From Geothrix limicola (GTDB lineage: Bacteria; Acidobacteriota; Holophagae; Holophagales; Holophagaceae), in NCBI RefSeq assembly GCF_030268085.1, contig NZ_BSDE01000005.1, positions 248,001 through 312,000 on the forward strand: a stretch of DNA of 64,000 nucleotides, read 5' to 3'. Position 1 is the first letter of the stretch; the number at the start of each line of letters is the position of its first letter. A program made the position numbers and the translations under genes. This document shows positions 1 to 7,580 of this stretch, in pieces. Below the pieces are notes generated by a model that saw nothing but the letters and a program-made list of their open reading frames with translations, searched no databases and had not been told where the DNA came from.

Positions 1-430
1 CCGGGAAGCCCAGCGAGTGGTTGGCCTCCACCGTATCCAGCCCCTGCTCCTGCAGGGCGTAGGCCTTGAGCTTGTTCAGCAGGCCGATGCCGCGGCCCTC
101 CTGGCGGAGGTAAAGCACCATGCCGCCGTGCTCGGCCACGTGGCGCAGGCCCTCCTCCAGCTGCTGGCGGCAGTCGCATTTGAGGCTGCCCAGCACGTCG
201 CCGGTCCAGCACTCCGAGTGCACGCGCACGGGGATGCGGCGCCGGGCGTCAATTTCCCCGGCCACGATGGCGAGGTGCTCCTTGCCGGTGGCGTGTTCCA
301 GGAAGCCGTAGACGGTGAACTTCCCGAAGATGGAGGGCACGTTCGCCTTGGCGATGAAGGGCACCTTCTCCGCCTGGAGCTTGCAGAAGAGTTCGAGCTT
401 GGGGGCGCTGCTGGGTTCTTTGGGCGACAT
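1..430 (-). CDS. ribA: GTP cyclohydrolase II (C-terminal part beyond window edge)
   Basis: First committed step of riboflavin synthesis: GTP to 2,5-diamino-6-ribosylamino-4(3H)-pyrimidinone 5'-phosphate, formate and pyrophosphate. About 143 residues are visible. The zinc ligands sit in a segment containing C74, C85 and C87 (SECWTGD then KCDC), followed by RQEGRGIGL (109-117), the family signature. The ATG at 430 is chosen because it gives a short N-terminus before the conserved fold; upstream lies only a weak GGAA. The gene appears to be RibA alone, since no DHBP synthase domain precedes it. The 3' end is outside the window. The family assignment is secure. Confidence 0.93.
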   Translation of the reverse strand, partial: MSPKEPSSAPKLELFCKLQAEKVPFIAKANVPSIFGKFTVYGFLEHATGKEHLAIVAGEIDARRRIPVRVHSECWTGDVLGSLKCDCRQQLEEGLRHVAEHGGMVLYLRQEGRGIGLLNKLKAYALQEQGLDTVEANHSLGFP

Positions 431-534
431 GGGTTTCCGGAAAGAGGCGGTCACCTGATTGGATGCCGCTCGAGGAACAAAAAGTCTGAGGCCTGGACCA
501 CGTCCGGGCAACCCTTCGGTGCCCGGCATACAAC

Positions 535-1530
535 CTAGGCCATATCTTGCCTTATCTGTGCAATGACGCCGGCTTCCACCGCGGCGATGAAGGATTCCAG
601 GGGCTGGGCGGCCTTCGCGCCCGAAGCCAGCCGGTGGCCCCCGCCGCCGAACTGGCGGCAGACCGCGTTCACATCCACCCGCTCGCGGGAGCGCAGACTC
701 ACCTTGGCGCGGCCGTCCGCGGCCTCGGAGAACAGGGCCGCTACTTCGACGCCCTTCAGCTTGCGGGGTTCCTCCACCAACTCGTCCAGATCCTCGTGGG
801 TGGCGCCGCAGGCCTCGAGATCCGCCTTCGTCACCGCCACATAGGCGAAGCGGCCCCCTTCGCGCAGCTGCAGACCCCCCATGGCCCGTCCGAAAAGCTT
901 CAGCTTGGCGGGTGTGGCGGTCTGATAGAGGGCGTTGAAGGTGCGCGCCGGATGGACCCCCTGCGCGATGAGATCGGCGGCGGCGTGATGGATCTTCGGC
1001 GTGGTGTTGGAGTGCCGGAAGTTGCCCGTGTCGCTCACGAGCCCGGCGTAGATGGCCTGGGCCATAACGGGCGGCAGGTCCCCGCCCACCCGCGGCCGCA
1101 CCAGGTCGTAGACCAGCTCGGCGCTGGCGCTGGCGGTGGGATCCGTGAACTCGTCGTCGAACCCCTTGGGCTCGTCCTTCAGGTGATGGTCGAGGCAGGC
1201 GCGCTCGGCCTGGGTGCCTTCGAAGGCCGCGTACAGCGCGCCCATGCGGTGAGGCTCCGAGGCGTCGATGAGCAGCCACGCATCCGGCCAGGCCGCTAGA
1301 TCCCTGTGGGCGCCCGCAGGTTCGTAGGCCTCGATCCAACCCTCGGGATCCAGGAATCGCAGGTTTTCGGGCAATGCCGGCGTCACGACGATGCGGGCCG
1401 CTTTGCCTGCGCCCTTCAGATGGGCGGCCAGAGCAATGGCGGCGCCCACGCCATCCCCATCCGGGTTTTCATGCGTGGTGAGGAGCACCTTGGCGTGTTG
1501 GTCGAGAAAGACGGCGAATCGATCCAGCAT
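535..1530 (-). CDS. DHH-family phosphoesterase, NrnA-like (nanoRNase/pAp phosphatase)
   Basis: 331 residues, the usual size for the NrnA group, which degrades 2-5 nt RNAs and often dephosphorylates 3'-phosphoadenosine 5'-phosphate. Visible motifs: HENPDGD (20-26), IDAS (88-91), the DHH triad (114-116), SDTGNFRHS, and a C-terminal DHHA1 domain with [11 protein letters not shown] near residue 300. These supply the manganese ligands and substrate loop. It lies about 100 bp upstream of ribA and just downstream of the adenosine deaminase gene on the same strand, so the two may share a transcript. Substrate preference cannot be read from sequence. Confidence 0.9.
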   Translation of the reverse strand: MLDRFAVFLDQHAKVLLTTHENPDGDGVGAAIALAAHLKGAGKAARIVVTPALPENLRFLDPEGWIEAYEPAGAHRDLAAWPDAWLLIDASEPHRMGALYAAFEGTQAERACLDHHLKDEPKGFDDEFTDPTASASAELVYDLVRPRVGGDLPPVMAQAIYAGLVSDTGNFRHSNTTPKIHHAAADLIAQGVHPARTFNALYQTATPAKLKLFGRAMGGLQLREGGRFAYVAVTKADLEACGATHEDLDELVEEPRKLKGVEVAALFSEAADGRAKVSLRSRERVDVNAVCRQFGGGGHRLASGAKAAQPLESFIAAVEAGVIAQIRQDMA

Positions 1531-1556
1531 GAATCCTGACCTCGACAGTCAGGATA

Positions 1557-2624
1557 TCAGAGCTGTTCCTTTTTACTTTCCAGGCTGCCGGGTTTGAAGG
1601 CCTTCAGCTCGTGCACCACTTCCGCCAGCAGGGCGCGCTTGAGGGCGTAGGGCAGGAAGGCGCTCTTGAAGCCCATGATGATGACTTCCTTGATCTCTTC
1701 GAGGTTGAAGCCCAGCTCCTCGTGGATGACCTGGAATTCCTTGCTGACGGTCGTATTGGTCACCATGCGGTTGTCCGTGTTCACGGTGACGCGCAGGCCC
1801 AGGTCGTAGAAGAGGCGGATGGGATGATCGGCCATCTTCTTCACGGCTTTGGTCTGCACGTTGCTCGAAGGGCAGCATTCCAGCGGGATGCGGTGGTCGT
1901 TCACGTAGTTCAGCAGGTCGCCGTCTTCGATGAGCCGCACGCCGTGGCCGATGCGGTGCGCGCCGCAAAGGTGGATGGCCTGGTGGATGCTCTCAGGCCC
2001 GTAGGCCTCGCCCGCATGCAGGGTGCAGTTGATGTTGTTCTGGAGCACGCGGCCGAAGGCATCCTTATGGCGCTTGGCGGGGAAGTTCTCCTCCGCGCCC
2101 GCCAGATCGAAGCCCACCACGCCCTTGTTCTTGAAGGCCACGGTGAGGTCCGCCAGGCGCAGCGAGATGTCGGGTGAGATGTGGCGCATGCCGCAGAGGA
2201 TCACGCCGGTCTTGATGTTGTACTGGCGCTCGGCCTGGGCCAAACCCTCGAGCACGGCCTGCACGATGGCGTGGAGCGTGAGGCCCTTCTGCTGATGGAG
2301 GATGGGGCTGTAGCGCACCTCCATGTAGCGGACGTTCTCCTTGGCCGCGTCTTCGGCCAGCTCGAAGGCCGTGCGGACCAGACTCTCGTAGGTCTGCATC
2401 ACGGACAGCGTCACGTCGAAGGCGCGCAGATACTCCACCAGCGACTTGCAGTCATCGCCCACTTCCACGAAGGGGCGCAACCCCTCCGCGGTGTCCGCGG
2501 GCAGCTTCACCTTCTGCTCCTCCGCCAGCTGGAGGATGGTCGGGATGCGGAGGCTGCCATCCAGATGCACATGCAGATCCGTCTTCGGAAGACGCTGGAG
2601 ATCCTGAATCGTCAATTTGGCCAT
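1557..2624 (-). CDS. add: Adenosine deaminase
   Basis: Zinc-dependent hydrolytic deamination of adenosine/deoxyadenosine (or a related 6-aminopurine) in purine salvage; cytosolic. From the ATG at 2624 the protein has 355 residues. Metal and catalytic residues are all present: H18 and H20 in DLHVHLDGS, H203 and E206 in TLHAGEAYG, H227 in IGHGVRL and D284 in VNTDNR. An upstream in-frame start at 2690 would add 22 residues that look unlike the family, so it is rejected. Adenine deaminases of the same superfamily cannot be fully excluded, but the TLHAGE and NTDNR context fits adenosine deaminase. Confidence 0.92.
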   Translation of the reverse strand: MAKLTIQDLQRLPKTDLHVHLDGSLRIPTILQLAEEQKVKLPADTAEGLRPFVEVGDDCKSLVEYLRAFDVTLSVMQTYESLVRTAFELAEDAAKENVRYMEVRYSPILHQQKGLTLHAIVQAVLEGLAQAERQYNIKTGVILCGMRHISPDISLRLADLTVAFKNKGVVGFDLAGAEENFPAKRHKDAFGRVLQNNINCTLHAGEAYGPESIHQAIHLCGAHRIGHGVRLIEDGDLLNYVNDHRIPLECCPSSNVQTKAVKKMADHPIRLFYDLGLRVTVNTDNRMVTNTTVSKEFQVIHEELGFNLEEIKEVIIMGFKSAFLPYALKRALLAEVVHELKAFKPGSLESKKEQL

Positions 2625-2723
2625 GGCCAAGCCTAGCGCCGTCCCCCTCGGTCCGCTATGGCATGGAAAGCCCCCACCGCAGACCACCAAGGGAGGGACA
2701 GAATCAGGAGCGGGTACAAGCGA

Positions 2724-2744
2724 AAGCCCGGCTCCGCCGGGTTT
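2724..2744 (-). terminator. Hairpin between fur and adenosine deaminase
   Basis: A 9-bp stem (2724-2732 with 2736-2744, loop TCC, one G-T pair) of the AAGCCCGGC/GCCGGGTTT type. It lies in the gap between fur and add, both read leftward, so it could end the fur transcript. It is part of a repeat-rich spacer, so its role is inferred from shape only. Confidence 0.5.
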
Positions 2745-2767
2745 CTGCGCGGGGGCCCGGGGGGAGG

Positions 2768-2826
2768 CTCCATGTCCACGAGCCTAGGGCGAGTGGGAGC
2801 AACGCAGAGCGTTGCGTCACATGGAG
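2768..2826 (+). repeat. Dispersed structured element, copy A
   Basis: A 59-nt unit closed by an 8-bp stem (2768-2775 with 2819-2826). Inside are a short hairpin (2782-2784 with 2788-2790), the invariant GAGTGGGAGC (2791-2800) and a 7-bp hairpin (2799-2805 with 2809-2815). It aligns gaplessly with copy B at 7083-7141; several stem positions differ by compensatory changes. It lies next to the 3' end of fur, with its core antisense to that gene. Confidence 0.75.
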
Positions 2827-2852
2827 GCGCGCAGCGCGGAACCCCCGGAGAA
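2827..2852 (+). repeat. 26-bp repeat, copy 1
   Basis: A 26-bp sequence beginning GCGCGCAGCGCGG and ending CCCCCGGAGAA, identical at 7019-7044. Here it follows structured element A directly and ends 3 nt before the fur stop codon; at the second site it precedes element B. The two modules therefore occur in both orders. Confidence 0.8.
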
Positions 2853-2854
2853 TA

Positions 2855-3355
2855 TTAGGTATTGAGCTGGCTCAGACGGTGGGCGAGGACCGAATCATCC
2901 GTCGTCTTGCCCTGGCAGGCCTGGCAGAGGCCGAAGATCTGATGGCTGTGGTGCATCGGCTTGAAGTTGAACTCACGGCAGATCTGCTCCTGGAGGGCCT
3001 CCAGATCGGCGCGGAAGAACTCGATGATGGCGTCGCAGTTCAGGCAGATCAGGTGATCGTGATGTTCGTCGCTGCGCACCGCTTCGTAGTGGGCGTACTG
3101 ATCGCCGAAGCTGCTCTTCCGCACCAGCCCGCACTGCACGAGCAGGTCCAGGGTGCGGTAGACCGTGGCCCGGCTGATGGCCTTGCCCTTCTGCTTGAGG
3201 GCCATGTGCAGCTGATCCGCGTCGAAGTGGTGAGGCTGGCCGAACACCTCCTCCACCAGTTCCAGCCGCTCGCCGGTCAGCTTCAGCTGACGGGAGCGCA
3301 GAAAGGTCTCGAAGCGCTGCTGTTCCTCAGGCCGTTCGATCTTCGTCTTGCGCAT
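2855..3355 (-). CDS. fur: Fur family transcriptional regulator
   Basis: 166-residue metal-responsive repressor. The N-terminal winged helix has the recognition helix SRATVYRTLDLL (61-72). The dimerisation domain carries HHDHLIC (98-104), with C104/C107 and C144/C147 as a structural zinc site, and H42/H43 with the HHDH cluster as regulatory-metal ligands. This matches true Fur more than Zur or PerR, but subfamilies cannot be separated with certainty. It is divergent from the tautomerase-like gene at 3457; the spacer holds an AT-rich imperfect palindrome that could be an autoregulatory Fur site. The translation start is followed by a basic N-terminus (MRKTK) usual for these proteins. Confidence 0.9.
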   Translation of the reverse strand: MRKTKIERPEEQQRFETFLRSRQLKLTGERLELVEEVFGQPHHFDADQLHMALKQKGKAISRATVYRTLDLLVQCGLVRKSSFGDQYAHYEAVRSDEHHDHLICLNCDAIIEFFRADLEALQEQICREFNFKPMHHSHQIFGLCQACQGKTTDDSVLAHRLSQLNT

Positions 3356-3380
3356 AGGAACCTCGAAGAGTGTGCACGAA

Positions 3381-3427
3381 TGATAATTAAATCAGAAATT
3401 TACAAATCCATATTCCAGGTGTAGTAT
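3381..3427 (+). promoter_or_regulatory. Divergent promoter region with possible Fur operator
   Basis: An AT-rich island in a GC-rich region. TGATAATTAAATCA (3381-3394) is an imperfect palindrome resembling part of a Fur box. TTTACA (3399-3404), 17 nt, then TAGTAT (3422-3427) fits a sigma-70 promoter for the rightward gene at 3457. Assignment is by eye. Confidence 0.45.
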
Positions 3428-3456
3428 AGCTCTTCCGTATACATATTGGAGTGCCC

Positions 3457-4014
3457 ATGGCCATTGTCGTTATCGAAACTCCCAGTCTTACAGCAGATCA
3501 GAAATCCAGAATCGGAGAACGTGTCATCACAGCGCTTCAGCACGAGGGCATGGCTCCTGGTTCGGTGGTTGTGCTCTTCCAGCCCGAACGCGGGGACATC
3601 TACCTGGACGGCCTGCTCGTCCAGGCCCAAATGACCGCCCCCCAGGCCGCTGCACCCACCGCCCCCGCCCCCAAGCCGCATGTGCCCATGGTCGAGCAGG
3701 AGATGGCTCCGGCCTTCAAGACCAAGGCCCGCCGCTCCAAGCCTGAACTGGAGGATATGAAGGGCCAGCTGATGCGCGCCCTGCAGGACAAGGGATCCCT
3801 CAGCAGCTTCGAGGCCCAGGTCGCCCTGGACCTCAAGGATTGCGACTGGGCCCCCGCCACGCTCCGCCGCCTGTTCACCGAACTCGAGGATGCCAAGCTC
3901 ATCGTCAAGAACGGTCAGAAGCGCGGCACCCGCTATGTCTGGAAGGGCATCGTGAACACCCCCCAGGCCTCGCCGACCGTGAAGCTCGTCAAGGCCGAGA
4001 ACGAGGAAGGCTGA
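3457..4014 (+). CDS. Tautomerase-like N-domain joined to a winged-helix C-domain, function unknown
   Basis: 185 residues from the ATG at 3457. Residues 1-60 (AIVVIETPSLTADQK...) follow the beta-alpha-beta pattern of 4-oxalocrotonate tautomerase-like proteins. A Pro/Ala-rich linker (60-80) leads to a helical winged-helix-like region (about 100-165) ending in KNGQKRGTRYVWKG. An in-frame GTG at 3451 would give Met-Pro and thus the catalytic Pro1 of tautomerases, but the only Shine-Dalgarno (TGGAG, 3447-3451) is spaced correctly for the ATG and overlaps the GTG. With the ATG start the catalytic proline is absent. It lies divergent from fur, so iron control is possible. The overall role is unknown. 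Confidence 0.6.
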   Translation: MAIVVIETPSLTADQKSRIGERVITALQHEGMAPGSVVVLFQPERGDIYLDGLLVQAQMTAPQAAAPTAPAPKPHVPMVEQEMAPAFKTKARRSKPELEDMKGQLMRALQDKGSLSSFEAQVALDLKDCDWAPATLRRLFTELEDAKLIVKNGQKRGTRYVWKGIVNTPQASPTVKLVKAENEEG

Positions 4015-4029
4015 GGATCCTCGATCCGC

Positions 4030-4062
4030 ATGAAGAAGCCCGGCATGGCCGGGCTTCTTCAT
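4030..4062 (+). terminator. Intrinsic-terminator-like hairpin after the tautomerase-like gene
   Basis: A perfect 15-bp stem (4030-4044 with 4048-4062) with a 3-nt loop, 15 bp beyond the stop codon. The right arm is followed by a 16-bp tandem duplication (4051-4066 and 4067-4082). There is no long T tract. Confidence 0.75.
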
Positions 4063-4138
4063 GTCTGGGCTTCTTCATGTCTGGGCATCGTTCCGTCCGG
4101 CTTTTCCATCGTCGTCCGCGCTCTGCCACACTTTCCCC

Positions 4139-4855
4139 ATGGACTGGTTCATCCGCGATTTCGATCACCCCGCCTACTTCACCATCTACGCAGACAAGGC
4201 GGCGGATGCGGCGCATGAAGGCCCGGCTCTGGCGACTCTGCTGGACCTGCCGCCCGGAAGCCGGGTGCTGGATCTCCCCTGCGGCTGGGGCCGCCTGCAT
4301 CCCTACCTGCGCGCCAGAGGGCTGAAGGTCGCCGGCGGAGACCTGAGCCCCCTGAACCTGGCCAAGCATCGCGCGATCCATCCCGCGCCCCTGGTGCGCC
4401 TGGATTTCCGCGCCCTGCCCTTCCGCGCGGCCTGCACGGATGCCGTCTTCTGCGCCTTCACGAGCTGGGGCTATTTCGCGACCGAGGCCGAGAACCTGCG
4501 CCAGCTGACGGAATTCGCCCGGGTGATCCGCCCCGGCGGCGTGCTGCTGCTCGATCTCGCGGGCCGCACCTTCCTTCAGTCCGCGATGGTCGGCGTGGAG
4601 GGCGAGTGGATGGAGTTCCCGGAAGAGGGCTACCAGGAACGCGCCATGTGGAATCCCGACGGACGGCGGATCCTCACCGAGCGCGTCTGCCAGGGCGAAG
4701 CCTTCTGCCACGACATCTGGATCCCCACCGATGCCGAAGTGCGCGCGTGCCTCGATCAGGCCGGGTTCGACGTGGCCCAGGCCTACGGTGGGCTGGACGG
4801 GCGTCCCTGGGATGAACGCGAAGAGCGGTGGATCTACCGGTGCATCAGGCGGTGA
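4139..4855 (+). CDS. Class I SAM-dependent methyltransferase
   Basis: 238 residues from the ATG at 4139. The Rossmann SAM motif VLDLPCGWGRL lies at 43-53, the acidic ribose-binding residue in GGDLS (66-70), and the post-motif strand VIRPGGVLLLDLAG follows at about 125-138. The pattern is of the Methyltransf_11/25 kind acting on small molecules or lipids; the substrate is not predictable. An upstream ATG at 4061 would place the start inside the terminator region and is rejected. The 3' end overlaps the convergent MFS gene by 11 bp. Confidence 0.8.
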   Translation: MDWFIRDFDHPAYFTIYADKAADAAHEGPALATLLDLPPGSRVLDLPCGWGRLHPYLRARGLKVAGGDLSPLNLAKHRAIHPAPLVRLDFRALPFRAACTDAVFCAFTSWGYFATEAENLRQLTEFARVIRPGGVLLLDLAGRTFLQSAMVGVEGEWMEFPEEGYQERAMWNPDGRRILTERVCQGEAFCHDIWIPTDAEVRACLDQAGFDVAQAYGGLDGRPWDEREERWIYRCIRR

Positions 4856-6014
4856 ATCCCCGCGCCGCGAACAGGTAACCGCCGAAGACCAGGCCACACA
4901 ACCCCAGAGCCACCGGCAGACCCAGGCCCTGCACCAGGAAGCCTCCTACGAGGGGCCCGATCATCAGGCCCACGGAATAGGCTAGGTTGAGGATGGAAAA
5001 GGCCGACGCGAAACTCTGGCTGCCCTGGCGTTCCACCTGGTCCGCCACCGCAGGGCTGCAGGGGCTCATGATGAAGCTCGCCGTGCTGCCCAGGCCCATC
5101 ATCGCCAGCACCACCCACCAGGGCCCCGGCAACAGCGCCGGCAGGGGCAGCAGCACCAGGGCCAACACCAGGCCCATGCGCAGCACCTTCACGCGGCCGA
5201 TGCGGTCCGACAGCCGGCCCATGAGTGGCGAGGTGAATGTGTGCGCCAGGGCCGAGGCCGCGAAGCACCATCCAATCTGGGACGCGTTGAGCCCAAGCCG
5301 CCCGTCCATGTCCAGCGGCAGGGTGGATTCGAGCAGCGCCCAGAGCCCCGATCCCAGGGCCATGGCGCCTGCAAAGAGACGAATGATGGGATTGGACAGT
5401 AGTTGTCGAAAGGGCAGGCGAGGCCCACGCTCCGCTTCCACCTCCGGCAGCAGGAAGGCCCGGCCCAAGGCATCGAGCCCCACCAGACCCGCGCCGAAGA
5501 GGAAGGGCGCCGAGGGCCCGGCATGCAGGTCGAGAAATCCCGATAACGGCGGGCCGATGAGCACGCCCAGGTTGGCGGCGGCGAAGGCCGTGCCCATGGC
5601 CTTCCCCCGAGATTCCGAAGGGAAGTGGTCCGCCAGCAGGGCCATGCCCGGTAGCCAGGTGGCCGCGCCGGCAATGCCCTGGAAGAACCGGGCCAGCACG
5701 AGCAGCCAATACTGCTTCGAGACCGCGAACACGAGGGTCGTGAGGGCCAGGCCCGCCAAACCCCAAAGCATGGGGGCCCGGCGCCCGAACCGGTCCGTGA
5801 GGATCGCCACGGGGAAGGTCGCCAGCAGCAGCGCGACGGCGTAGCTTCCGAAGAGGATGCCCACCTTCACGGGATTCAGGCCCAGCTCCCGCGCGTACCG
5901 CGGCAGCAGCGGCACGAGCAGGTAGTAGAGGAGCATGTCCACGTGGAAGGCGAGGGCCGTCACGAGCAGGGCGGCGGTCTGGGGCGAAGGGCGGCGCATG
6001 CTCCATGGAACCAC
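4845..6014 (-). CDS. MFS transporter (drug/metabolite efflux type)
   Basis: 389 residues with about twelve hydrophobic segments filling the protein. The MFS motif A between TM2 and TM3 is clear as LTDRFGRR (72-79), and a second half-copy, MGRLSDRIGR, lies in the loop between TM8 and TM9, as expected from the internal duplication of the fold. The length fits DHA1-type proton antiporters, but the substrate is unknown. Start: GTG at 6014, or ATG at 5999 after five more residues; neither has a strong ribosome site. It converges on the methyltransferase gene, with overlapping 3' ends. Confidence 0.85.
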   Translation of the reverse strand: MVPWSMRRPSPQTAALLVTALAFHVDMLLYYLLVPLLPRYARELGLNPVKVGILFGSYAVALLLATFPVAILTDRFGRRAPMLWGLAGLALTTLVFAVSKQYWLLVLARFFQGIAGAATWLPGMALLADHFPSESRGKAMGTAFAAANLGVLIGPPLSGFLDLHAGPSAPFLFGAGLVGLDALGRAFLLPEVEAERGPRLPFRQLLSNPIIRLFAGAMALGSGLWALLESTLPLDMDGRLGLNASQIGWCFAASALAHTFTSPLMGRLSDRIGRVKVLRMGLVLALVLLPLPALLPGPWWVVLAMMGLGSTASFIMSPCSPAVADQVERQGSQSFASAFSILNLAYSVGLMIGPLVGGFLVQGLGLPVALGLCGLVFGGYLFAARGFTA

Positions 6015-6050
6015 GTGTCGGAACCATGCGCCGCCTGTGGATTCATCGAT

Positions 6051-6809
6051 TCATCCGCGGGCCATCTCCACCTTGGGATAGGCCGCCCGGAAGCCGCAGC
6101 ATTCGTAGGAGCGCTGACTGGCCGTTCCCGGAGCCGTGGAGGCGCAGGCGATCTCGGCGCCGCGTGACCGGGCCAGGCCGAGCCGCGCCCGGATGAGCGC
6201 CTGCTGGAGCCCCCTGCCCCGAAATCGCGGCAGCACGCTCGTACCCGAAAGCAGGGCGATACCGTCCACTAATCCCAACATGCCCCCACCGGCGGGCTGC
6301 CCCTCCATGAAGACGAGGAAGCCCCATGCATCTTCCACCTGGAGGGAGGTCCGGAACGGCGGCTCCAGATCCTGCCAGTCATCGCGTTCGAGGAACCCAG
6401 CGCAGACAATCCTGTTGTACAGCTCCGCTTCTCCGGCCCCTGCGATCCGGATCTCCGGAGAAAGGCCGGTGGCGTCCTGATCCGTGAGGGCGCGAGTCCA
6501 GAGCTGCTGGAACTGATGCAGCCGGTAGCCACGTTGCGCCAACAGCGACCACCACCCTGGATCGGCGCCAGGGCTCAGTTCCAGCACCGTGGGGACGCCG
6601 AGGAAGGCTTCGACGGCGACGAGCTCGGCCTCGTCCACGGGCTCGATAAGTCCCAGGGCCTGATTGAGCGGGTGGGCCTCGCCCCGGAAGTGCGCGAAAC
6701 CGCCGCCCACGGGTAGGCTGCGGCCTCCCGCGGCCTGATTGAATCGTTCGTTCTGCAACGCCTGGGCCCGCTCAAGGCGGCGCGCCAGGGCCTGGATGTC
6801 CTGCGCCAT
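6051..6809 (-). CDS. GNAT family N-acetyltransferase
   Basis: 252 residues from the ATG at 6809, preceded by GGAG at good spacing; an upstream in-frame start at 6923 adds 38 non-conserved residues. The C-terminal half has the GNAT fold: a strand ending in SGTSVLPRFRGRGL with the R/Q-x-x-G-x-G/A acetyl-CoA loop (RGRGLQQAL), followed by SYECCGFRAAYP, the usual alpha4-beta7 end. The N-terminal half resembles a second, degenerate GNAT-like domain. The acceptor substrate is unknown. Confidence 0.8.
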   Translation of the reverse strand: MAQDIQALARRLERAQALQNERFNQAAGGRSLPVGGGFAHFRGEAHPLNQALGLIEPVDEAELVAVEAFLGVPTVLELSPGADPGWWSLLAQRGYRLHQFQQLWTRALTDQDATGLSPEIRIAGAGEAELYNRIVCAGFLERDDWQDLEPPFRTSLQVEDAWGFLVFMEGQPAGGGMLGLVDGIALLSGTSVLPRFRGRGLQQALIRARLGLARSRGAEIACASTAPGTASQRSYECCGFRAAYPKVEMARG

Positions 6810-7018
6810 GGTGGCTCCGAAGTGTGTGGTGCATTGGCCTGCCTGGCGGATCGCCAGGATCTCTAACCGCGCGCCCATCCGGACGCGCCCATCCCCGCGC
6901 CAAGTCCAGGCGCAAGACAGCAAGGTTGGGTCAGAGACGTCAGAGGCCTACTCGGAGAACGGATCCCAGCCTAACCGAAGACAGCGAGGTGGAACAGCAA
7001 GCGGAAGCCCGGGGGTAT
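6810..7018. other. Non-coding spacer, first part
   Basis: Between the GNAT start and the repeats near rnpB. I see no credible open reading frame here; short frames are GC-rich by-products. The stretch may hold the GNAT promoter, but no clear -10/-35 pair is visible. Confidence 0.5.
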
Positions 7019-7044
7019 GCGCGCAGCGCGGAACCCCCGGAGAA
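7019..7044 (+). repeat. 26-bp repeat, copy 2
   Basis: Identical over 26 bp to 2827-2852. Here CCGGGGG just upstream can pair with the CCCCCGG inside the repeat, making a hairpin. Confidence 0.8.
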
Positions 7045-7049
7045 CATAA

Positions 7050-7078
7050 GCGCGGCCCCTTCGCGGGGGCCGTGGTGG
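7050..7078. repeat. Duplicate of the rnpB 3' hairpin
   Basis: 29 bp matching 7168-7196 at 27 positions. Each holds a GGCCCC/GGGGCC stem and ends GTGGTGG. The copy at 7168 overlaps the end of rnpB; this one stands 118 bp away, beyond element B. Confidence 0.75.
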
Positions 7079-7082
7079 GAGG

Positions 7083-7141
7083 CTCCATCTCCGCGCGCCG
7101 AAGGCGAGTGGGAGCCGTGCACCGCACGGCGATAGATGGAG
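7083..7141 (+). repeat. Dispersed structured element, copy B
   Basis: Same 59-nt architecture as copy A: closing stem 7083-7090 with 7134-7141, inner hairpin 7096-7099 with 7103-7106, invariant GAGTGGGAGC (7106-7115), and 7-bp hairpin 7114-7120 with 7124-7130. Three base pairs in the last hairpin and one in the closing stem differ from copy A with pairing kept. It lies just past the 3' end of rnpB. Confidence 0.75.
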
Positions 7142-7167
7142 GGTAAGCCGGCCCGGCTCCGAACCCA

Positions 7168-7196
7168 GCGCGGCCCCCTTGCGGGGGCCGTGGTGG
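7168..7196 (-). terminator. Hairpin at the 3' end of rnpB
   Basis: A strong GC stem (GGCCCCC/GGGGGCC) immediately beyond the P1 helix of rnpB, in the position of a terminator, though without a T tract. A near copy is at 7050-7078. Confidence 0.5.
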
Positions 7197-7560
7197 ATCG
7201 GTAAGCCGGGTTCTGTCGTGGAGCGTCATTCCTCTGGGATGGATGTCGCCACCCACCTCGTGCGACCTACCCGCCGACTCGGTCGGGTCAACCCTCGCCG
7301 CTTGCGCGGTGCGTCGGCCTATTTGGTCTTGCTCCCTGGGGGGTTTGCCGTGCCCGTCCTGTTGCCAGTCCGGCGGTGGGCTCTTACCCCACCGTTTCGC
7401 CCTTACCTGATCCGGTCGTGTTTCCACGGGCCGGCCATCGGCGGTTTGTTTTCTGTTGCACTTTCCGTCGGGTCACCCCGCCCTGGTGTTACCAGGCCCA
7501 GCACCCTGTGGAGCCCGGACTTTCCTCTGCCCTCGCGGACAGCGACGCCCTGATCCACAA
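7193..7560 (-). ncRNA. rnpB: RNase P RNA, bacterial type A
   Basis: Catalytic RNA that removes 5' leaders from pre-tRNAs. On the minus strand the diagnostic P4 segment GAGGAAAGTCCGGGCTCC is at 7527-7510, and the universal 3' segment ACAGAACCCGGCTTA reads across about 7218-7203. The two ends pair as helix P1: GTGGATC (7558-7552) with GATCCAC (7199-7193). The length of roughly 370 nt fits type A RNase P RNA. Exact ends may extend a few nucleotides. It sits directly downstream of exbD. No protein-coding frame in this stretch should be believed. Confidence 0.93.
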
Positions 7561-7580
7561 GGGCCAAGCGTAGCACGGTC

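Noticed and set aside
7206-7573. Short open frames within 7206-7573
   Set aside because: The stretch is RNase P RNA, with P4 and the P1 helix clearly seen.
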